DNA of 64,000 bases from Gemmatimonadota bacterium. GTDB lineage: Bacteria > Gemmatimonadota > Gemmatimonadetes > Gemmatimonadales > GWC2-71-9. Shown one piece after another: positions 58,973-64,000 of the stretch (within the stretch, counting starts at the first letter, position 1; the number at the start of each line of letters is the position of its first letter). Made by a program: the position numbers and the translations under genes. The notes below the pieces were generated by a model that saw nothing but the letters and a program-made list of their open reading frames with translations, made no database searches and was not told the origin of the DNA. Location of the stretch: assembly GCA_003220795.1 (NCBI GenBank), contig QHTK01000043.1, positions 1 to 64,000 on the forward strand. The letters are read 5' to 3'.

Positions 58973-61246
58973 TCACGGCGTGAGCTTCTCCAGCTGCTCC
59001 GCCGCCCGGTTGATGACGTCCGTCTCGGCGCCGAGCGTGCGGGCGAGACGCGGCACTTGATCGTCCGCTTCCCTCCAATTCTTCTGCTCGATCGCTTCGC
59101 GCACCCCGGGCAGCGTCTTCACGCCATAGCCGGTGTAGAAGCCGGGCGCGTAGATCTGGTGGCGATACCACGGCCGGCGCGGTAGCCCGTCCGCCAGCGT
59201 GAGCGCGCGCTCGCTCTGCAGCAGGGTGGCGTTCAGTGCTTTCAGGTCGGTCTTGCTGAGGGCCGCGCCGCCGTTCGCTTCCGCCTTGGTGAGCGCCTTC
59301 TGGTAGCGCTCGGCGGCGCGCGTGAGCGCGTCGACCGCGTTGTCGAGCGGGGCGAAATTCAGGTACGGTGGGATCTCCTCCCGCTTGGGCGGCACCAGCG
59401 GCTCGCGCGGATCGTTGGTCGCGGTGAACACGCCTTCGTCGATCTGGCGGTTCTGCTCGCGCACCGAGTCCTGCTTGTCGTTGAGCAGCTTCTGCACCTC
59501 GCGGGCGTAGCGCCCCACGGTCTCGGCGAGCCCGGTGAAGTCGTAGGGCAGGAGCTCCGCGTCGGCGAGGCGCATCACGGCGGTCCCCATCGTCTGGGCG
59601 AGGGCGCGGCCGTACACGAACGACGTGTCGTCGAACGCCGTGAACCATTTGAAGTCGTCGTAGATCGAGTGATAGATGCCGCCGCCGTCCTCGCCGCCGT
59701 AGCCCAGGTTGAGCGAGGCGATACCGGCGTGCTGCAGGAACGGCGTGTAATCCGAGCCCGAGCCCAGCGCCCCGATGCGGAGATTGGCGCGGCGGCGCGC
59801 CTCCTCCCGGACCTCGAGGCTGCGGGCGTTCGCGACGTCGTTGAGCTGGTGCCGCTTCCAGACGGTGAGCCTGGTCTCCGGGTCCTCGATGTCCCGGGAC
59901 ACGTCGTTGATGAATTCCTCGAGCGTGTGGGAGCCCGCCACGCCGAGGTAGCCCCGCCCGTTGGTGTCGCTGTTGAGATAGGCGACGGCCTTGTGCGCCA
60001 GCTCGTCGGCGTGCGTTTCGACCCATTCCGTCGAGCCGAGCAGGGCCGGTTCTTCGCCGTCCCAGGCGGCGTACACGATCGTGCGGCGCGGCTTCCACCC
60101 CTGCTTCAGCAGCGCGCCGTAGGCGCGGGCCTCTTCGAGCAGCGGCACCTGACCGGAGATCGGGTCCTGCGCGCCGTTCACCCAGGCGTCGTGGTGGTTG
60201 CCGCGGATGATCCACTCATCCGGGGCGCTCGCGCCCGGGATGCGCGCGATCACGTCGTACAGCGGCTTCAGGCTCCAGTCGGACTTGACCCGCAGGTGCA
60301 CTTTGGCCGGCCCGGGTCCGACGTGGTACGTGATGCCGAGCCCGCCGCGCCACTCCTGGGGGGCCATCGGACCGGTGAGCGCGGCGAGCAACGGCTCGGC
60401 GTCGCCGTACGAGATCGGCAGGACCGGAATCTTGGTGATCGTCTGCGCCTCGCTCTGCGCCAGGCGCTTCGCGTCCTTGGTCGCCCCCACCCCGGGCGTC
60501 AGGGGATCGCCGGGATACACCGGCATGTCCATCACGCTGCCGCGTTGCACCCCGTCCCGGGGCCGCCACGGCCCGCGGGGGTAGACGTCGCCCTGGACGT
60601 AGCCGTCCTCCCGCGGGTCCGAGTAGATGAGGCAGCCGACCGCGCCGTGCTCGGCCGCGACCTTGGGCTTGATGCCGCGCCACGACCCGAAATAGCGCGC
60701 GATCACGATCGCGCCCTTCACCGAGATTCCCAGGCGCTCGAGCCGGTCGTAGTCGGCGGGGACGCCGTAGTTCACGTAGACGAGCGGTGCAGTGACGTCC
60801 CCGTCCACCGAGTACGCGTTGTACGTCGGGAGCTGCTCGGCCTCTTGGCTCGACGTCGGATCTCCCGGCACGGCCGGCTCCTGCAGCTTGGCGACGAACT
60901 TGGTCGGCGCGACGAGCTCCACCACACGCTCTTTCGGCGTGGGGAACAGCACGTCGAACGTCTCGATCTGGGCGTCGAGCCCGAAGCTCTTGAACTTCGC
61001 GAGGATCCACTCGGCGTTGGCCTTGTCGTACGGCGAGCCGACATGATGGGGCCGCGCGGCGAGGTGCCGCATGTACTCCCGCAACGAGTCGGGGCTCGGG
61101 ATCGCGCGGAACTTGGCTTCCCACTCCCGCTCGACCTTCGCGGCGTCGGCGGAGTAGCCGTGCAGATCGCCCGCGGGCGAGGGAGCGGCGGCCAGGAGGA
61201 AGGCGCTGCAGGTCGACGCGACGAGCGCGCGGGCGATCAGGCGCAT
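58973..61246 (-). CDS. Secreted M28 peptidase (glutamate carboxypeptidase II-like)
   Basis: This 757-residue M28B peptidase has a signal peptide, a PA domain inserted in the peptidase fold (around VAAEHGAVGCLIYSDP), the zinc ligands in RGNHHDAW, DGEEPALLGS, LNSDTNG and the late HSIYDD, and a C-terminal transferrin-receptor-like dimerization domain. It resembles human GCPII and its bacterial homologs, which remove terminal acidic or other residues from peptides. Family length is typical. I chose ATG 61246 over a GTG four codons upstream. Confidence 0.94.
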   Translation of the reverse strand: MRLIARALVASTCSAFLLAAAPSPAGDLHGYSADAAKVEREWEAKFRAIPSPDSLREYMRHLAARPHHVGSPYDKANAEWILAKFKSFGLDAQIETFDVLFPTPKERVVELVAPTKFVAKLQEPAVPGDPTSSQEAEQLPTYNAYSVDGDVTAPLVYVNYGVPADYDRLERLGISVKGAIVIARYFGSWRGIKPKVAAEHGAVGCLIYSDPREDGYVQGDVYPRGPWRPRDGVQRGSVMDMPVYPGDPLTPGVGATKDAKRLAQSEAQTITKIPVLPISYGDAEPLLAALTGPMAPQEWRGGLGITYHVGPGPAKVHLRVKSDWSLKPLYDVIARIPGASAPDEWIIRGNHHDAWVNGAQDPISGQVPLLEEARAYGALLKQGWKPRRTIVYAAWDGEEPALLGSTEWVETHADELAHKAVAYLNSDTNGRGYLGVAGSHTLEEFINDVSRDIEDPETRLTVWKRHQLNDVANARSLEVREEARRRANLRIGALGSGSDYTPFLQHAGIASLNLGYGGEDGGGIYHSIYDDFKWFTAFDDTSFVYGRALAQTMGTAVMRLADAELLPYDFTGLAETVGRYAREVQKLLNDKQDSVREQNRQIDEGVFTATNDPREPLVPPKREEIPPYLNFAPLDNAVDALTRAAERYQKALTKAEANGGAALSKTDLKALNATLLQSERALTLADGLPRRPWYRHQIYAPGFYTGYGVKTLPGVREAIEQKNWREADDQVPRLARTLGAETDVINRAAEQLEKLTP

Positions 61247-61291
61247 ACGGTCACACACCTCAGAAGAGAAGAAAGGAAGAGGAGTTTCTCG

Positions 61292-62023
61292 CTACAGGTG
61301 CGCGGCGCGACGCCACCGCTCCGCGATCACGGCATGCCCTGCCGGCGTGGGGTGGACGCCGTCCGCGGCCCAGTATTGCGGGGCCGCGCGGCGCGACAGG
61401 TCATCGAATACGCTTTGCAACGGGACGAACGTGGCATGCGCCTGCTGCGCGACGCGCTCGGCCGCGGCGCGCCGTTGGTTGAACTCCGGAAACCAGCGGT
61501 CGTCGACCGCCCCGCACCGCAGCACGAACGGCTCGAGCACGAGCAATCGCACCGCGGGCAACGCCCGCCGAGTTTCGTCGAGCAGCGCGGTGTACTGATG
61601 CTCGTAGTCCTCGACGGTACCGGTATAGCCGCGCCCCAGCTTGTGCCAGAAATCGTTCACCCCTACGAGAATGCTGAGCACGTCCGGCTTCAACTCGAGG
61701 GTATCGGCGGCCCAGCGCTGCTCCAGATCGGGGACCTTGTTGCCGCTCACGCCGCGGTTGTAGAACTTGAGCGCGCGATCGGGATGCGCCGCGAGCGCCG
61801 CCGAGGCCACGAGCAGCGGGTAGCTGCTGCCGAGCCCACCCGGCTGGTTCGGCTCGGACGCGGCGCGATTGCGCCCGCCGTCGGTGATCGAGTCTCCCTG
61901 AAACAGGACGACCGTCCCTTCGGCCGGGGGCCGGCGGGCCGTCGCCGCAGCCGGCAGGAGCACCGCAGCGGCCAGGGCGCCGGCCCCCGTCACGAAGTCG
62001 CGCCGCGTGAGCTCGTGTGACAC
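61292..62023 (-). CDS. Secreted GDSL/SGNH esterase
   Basis: This 243-residue SGNH hydrolase has a twin-arginine signal (TRRDFVTGAGALAAAVLLPAA), block I FQGDSITDGG with the nucleophile serine, GVNDFWHKL (block III) and the DGVHPTPAGH Asp/His block V. It probably deacylates esters, for example on carbohydrates or lipids, after Tat export. GTG 62023 is preferred because GGAGG is six bases upstream; the ATG at 62029 would touch the SD. Confidence 0.9.
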   Translation of the reverse strand: MSHELTRRDFVTGAGALAAAVLLPAAATARRPPAEGTVVLFQGDSITDGGRNRAASEPNQPGGLGSSYPLLVASAALAAHPDRALKFYNRGVSGNKVPDLEQRWAADTLELKPDVLSILVGVNDFWHKLGRGYTGTVEDYEHQYTALLDETRRALPAVRLLVLEPFVLRCGAVDDRWFPEFNQRRAAAERVAQQAHATFVPLQSVFDDLSRRAAPQYWAADGVHPTPAGHAVIAERWRRAAHL

Positions 62024-62162
62024 CAGCATCCTCCGGAGAACGGGGTGGGGCGAATAAACTGTCGCGTCTCGCCGCAAGACTCAAGCGCGAGCCTGCGCGG
62101 CAATCCGCCAGCCGTAGTAGCTCAGCCAGAGGAACGTGCGCACGTTTGCGAAGATCAACGCC

Positions 62163-62711
62163 TCAGCGGAGCAGGGCTCCGAGCTTCAGGACCGTGTTCC
62201 AGTTGCGACCCGTGCCCCGTGTTCCGAGCGTGCGCTCGATGAGCGTGTTCGTCAGCCGCGAGCGGCCGATGCCGTTCGGGTAGACGATGTAGGCGTGCAT
62301 GCCCGTGGCCCGGACGATCTCGGGGCCCGTGATCGCAGCCCGCAGCGCCGCGACGTCCTTCGCCTTGGGTGGCTCCTTCAGAAACATGACGACGAGATGC
62401 GCGGGATCGCGCTCGGCTTCCGTGGGGAAGGGATTGCGCGACACGACCGCCTTCCACTCTGTGGCGGTGCGGACGAAGCAGTCGGTTTCCAGGCCCAAGC
62501 GCTGCGCCGCCTCGGTCTCGAGCGTGCGCTCCAGGCGCCCGCCCGTCCGGGCGTCACCGCGCAATACGAGGTTGCCGCTCTGTAGCAAGCTCCGCACGTC
62601 GACGAACCCGAGCCCAGCCAGCAGGTCGCGCAGCTCGGACATCGCCACCGGCTTGTGGCCGCCGACATTGATGCCACGCAGGAGAGCGACGTACTCGAGG
62701 AGCGGGGCCAC
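62163..62711 (-). CDS. DUF1697 family protein
   Basis: This 182-residue protein has the diagnostic start YVALLRGINVGGHKP, the MSELRDLLAGLGF segment and YPNGIGRSRLTN near the C-terminus. DUF1697 has two alpha/beta domains; the function is unknown. GTG 62711 gives the family N-terminus. TAGATT lies seven bases before it with no ribosome-binding site, another possible leaderless gene. A TTG three codons upstream is the alternative start. Confidence 0.85.
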   Translation of the reverse strand: MAPLLEYVALLRGINVGGHKPVAMSELRDLLAGLGFVDVRSLLQSGNLVLRGDARTGGRLERTLETEAAQRLGLETDCFVRTATEWKAVVSRNPFPTEAERDPAHLVVMFLKEPPKAKDVAALRAAITGPEIVRATGMHAYIVYPNGIGRSRLTNTLIERTLGTRGTGRNWNTVLKLGALLR

Positions 62712-62734
62712 CTGCGCCAATCTACTGCCGAGCC

Positions 62735-62764
62735 ACCTGGCGCGCCGTAGTGCGCGCGCCAGGT
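62735..62764 (-). terminator. Hairpin after the cupredoxin gene
   Basis: ACCTGGCGCG (62735-62744) and CGCGCCAGGT (62755-62764) are a perfect 10-bp stem with a 10-base loop, just after the cupredoxin stop on the minus strand. There is no T-run, but stability is high. Confidence 0.5.
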
Positions 62765-62777
62765 CGGCTTGGGTGGA

Positions 62778-63161
62778 TCAGCGCACCACGACCGTGGCCT
62801 GCATCGAAGGGTGAATGTGGCACGTGTACGCGTACGTGCCGGCCGTCGCGAACGTCCTCGTGACCGACACGTTCGCGTTGCTGCCGCCGATGTCGGTCGG
62901 GGCGCCGGCCTGCTGCGTGAAAAACACGTTGTGCGCCACCGAGCCAAAGGCGAACGTCACGACGTCGCCCACGTTCACCGTTAGCGTCGCCGGCGTGAAC
63001 GCCAGGGACGGCGTGGCGGCTACCGTGTTGCCGGGGGGCGGGGGCGGGGGCGGGGGTGGGGGCGGCGGCGGCGCGGCGGTGCCGTAGCCGTTGCTACCGC
63101 AGGCCGCCATCAAAGCTCCGGCGAGCGTGGCGAGGACGAGTCGAGTCTTGCGCGTCAACAT
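62778..63161 (-). CDS. Cupredoxin lipoprotein with a 13-proline linker
   Basis: This 127-residue plastocyanin-like protein has a lipobox (ALMAAC, Cys21), a linker with 13 consecutive prolines and a cupredoxin fold with type 1 copper ligands His (in SVAHNVFF), Cys and His in YTCHIH, and Met in PSM. It should act as a periplasmic or surface electron carrier. The poly-Pro tract would need EF-P to translate efficiently. The opposite strand of the tract is G-rich. Confidence 0.88.
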   Translation of the reverse strand: MLTRKTRLVLATLAGALMAACGSNGYGTAAPPPPPPPPPPPPPGNTVAATPSLAFTPATLTVNVGDVVTFAFGSVAHNVFFTQQAGAPTDIGGSNANVSVTRTFATAGTYAYTCHIHPSMQATVVVR

Positions 63162-63512
63162 ATGCGTCTCCGTTTGGCTGTGAGGGGATCAACCTAGGGC
63201 GGGCCCACCACACGGTCTTGATCGAGACGAGCGCGAACATTTGAACGTCCCTGACCCGGTTCGTCCGGATCTTGCAAGAACTCGGGAAGTGGCGGACAAA
63301 CGGGAACTGCGAGGCGTTCCCCTAGAGGTGCGGGATTCGTGCGAGTCGATGGGTTTCCCTATTCGATTCTGACCCCTCTCAGGACGCTGCCCGATCGCAC
63401 TCACGTCGTGCGCGCGTCCCGCGCGCATGCGGGCGGTCGGGCGACATCAGATTCCGGGAGTGGGTAGGCGCTGGCTGCGCTCCTGTCAACGGCGGCCGCG
63501 GTCTCGCGTTGT
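63162..63512. other. Intergenic region without recognised gene
   Basis: These 351 bases carry no open frame with protein-like composition and no tRNA. A small frame at 63189-63428 (minus) has random-looking composition. The upstream region of the cupredoxin gene is included. By eye the GC level is lower here than in the rest of the window. Confidence 0.5.
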
Positions 63513-64000
63513 TCAATCGTTGTTAACTCGCTTGGACAAGCGTCCGCACATGTCGGCGAGGTCCCGGATCGTCGATGCCACTGGGTATCTATAGGACAGC
63601 GCATTGTGATTCTCAGACCAAGCCTGGACTCGCTCGACCGCGCGCCTACAGCCATCTTTGTTCCACTCTCCAGCAGTCGGGAGCGTTTCGTAAAACGAGG
63701 CGAAGTCGACCACGTCTAGCATGTTCGTGCTGTCGGACCCCCGATACGAAGGAGACGCATCCTGGCGAACGTAGGCTGGGTTCACATGCGGATAGATACA
63801 CCACATGAGGCATTGGGACATGGGACTGACATCGAGCGTGGGATGCCCCTCGATCCAAGCAGCAGGGGGTCGGAGCGCACCGATGAAGTAGTCCAACTCG
63901 CCGGGCTCGAGCATTGCGTGTATGGGCACCGGCGAGCACATCGAGTCGAAGGCCCAGCGCACGACCGCCGCGGCAGAATCTCCGGCCCCTAGCCGCGCGG
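63513..64000 (-). CDS. Hypothetical protein, 5' truncated by window
   Basis: This frame is open to the right edge (at least 162 codons) and ends at 63513. I recognise no domain. It contains segments such as VVRWAFDSMCSPVPIH, LEPGELDYFIGAL and VERVQAWSENHNALSYRYPV, and several cysteines and tryptophans, which look like real protein. Codon use is less GC-biased than in neighbouring genes, so recent acquisition is possible. The start lies outside the window. Confidence 0.55.
   Translation of the reverse strand, partial: ARLGAGDSAAAVVRWAFDSMCSPVPIHAMLEPGELDYFIGALRPPAAWIEGHPTLDVSPMSQCLMWCIYPHVNPAYVRQDASPSYRGSDSTNMLDVVDFASFYETLPTAGEWNKDGCRRAVERVQAWSENHNALSYRYPVASTIRDLADMCGRLSKRVNND

Noticed and set aside
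62114..62135. TAGCTCAG resembling a tRNA D-arm
   Set aside because: No matching T-arm or acceptor stem follows, and the segment reads better as the end of a hydrophobic peptide frame.
62081..62159. A hydrophobic 25-residue minus-strand peptide frame (LIFANVRTFLWLSYYGW...)
   Set aside because: It looks protein-like, but the frame is closed by a stop 34 codons up and has only a TTG as start. It may be a decayed gene end; the evidence is too thin to annotate.
63189..63428. A 79-codon minus-strand frame in the right-hand gap
   Set aside because: Its Ser/Arg/Gly-rich composition and lack of ribosome-binding site look random.

Overview
This is a very GC-rich, gene-dense bacterial chromosome fragment. 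There is no rRNA, tRNA, insertion sequence, phage or CRISPR array in it. The gene set points to a diderm (lnt, lolA, lipoproteins, outer-membrane barrels, a HEXXH/propeller/barrel protein). Several traits fit the Gemmatimonadota or a neighbouring soil lineage best: a GldA/GldFG/DUF4340 transporter outside a gliding context, secreted subtilases ending in an NFPNPF-type domain, many GTG/TTG starts, and long runs of overlapping genes. That placement is inferred from content and was not tested by a search.

Layout. 1-2 kb: end of a MscS-like channel gene, then an EamA exporter and an Lrp regulator on the minus strand. 2.1-6.0 kb (+): larE, thpR, an anchored hypothetical, an orphan NtrC-type regulator and a small membrane protein. 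6.0-9.6 kb (+): an aldehyde dehydrogenase, signal peptidase I and an RpoD-type sigma factor. 9.7-21.1 kb (+): an almost unbroken chain of overlapping genes (yajQ, rimO, hemL, SpoIID-like, barrel protein, Gfo/Idh/MocA oxidoreductase, lnt, hyuA, hyuB, TSUP transporter). 21.1-25.5 kb (-): HD-GYP protein, CsgG-like lipid/secreted protein, MBL hydrolase, Crp. 25.6-31.3 kb (+): rpmE, prfA, prmC, ylbF-like, tmk, C-terminal protease, DUF2520. 31.2-48.0 kb (-): lolA, DAHP synthase, MBL hydrolase, subtilase, smc, two SPOR-like proteins, the protease/propeller/barrel protein, rsfS, rplI, DUF2232, rpsR, rpsF. 48.3-49.8 kb (+): an exported JAMM-like protein and a plug-domain protein. 49.8-64 kb (-): ychF, pth, rplY, prs; DUF4340, GldFG, GldA; di-heme oxidoreductase; M28 peptidase; GDSL esterase; DUF1697; a cupredoxin; and a truncated unknown at the right edge.

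Most of the window is housekeeping: translation (S6, S18, L9, L25, L31, RF1, PrmC, RimO, RsfS, Pth), precursor supply (Prs, Tmk, HemL, DAHP synthase), chromosome maintenance (SMC) and envelope biogenesis (LepB, Lnt, LolA).

The most unusual signal is not a gene. At seven loci (about 6.03, 9.62, 16.25, 20.31, 27.22, 31.82 and 52.18 kb) there are short arrays with a strict 7-base period. The heptamer differs at each locus. Some arrays occur as inverted pairs that can form hairpins. Three interrupt coding sequences without breaking them (lnt, hyuB, prmC), one lies in the signal-peptide region of lolA, and two supply the stop, ribosome-binding or start signals at gene junctions. They resemble in form, but not in sequence, the heptameric STRR repeats of cyanobacteria. 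Other points of interest are candidate leaderless promoters, a hairpin that buries a ribosome-binding site, a Crp-type operator matching the Crp encoded here, and an exported JAMM-domain protein.
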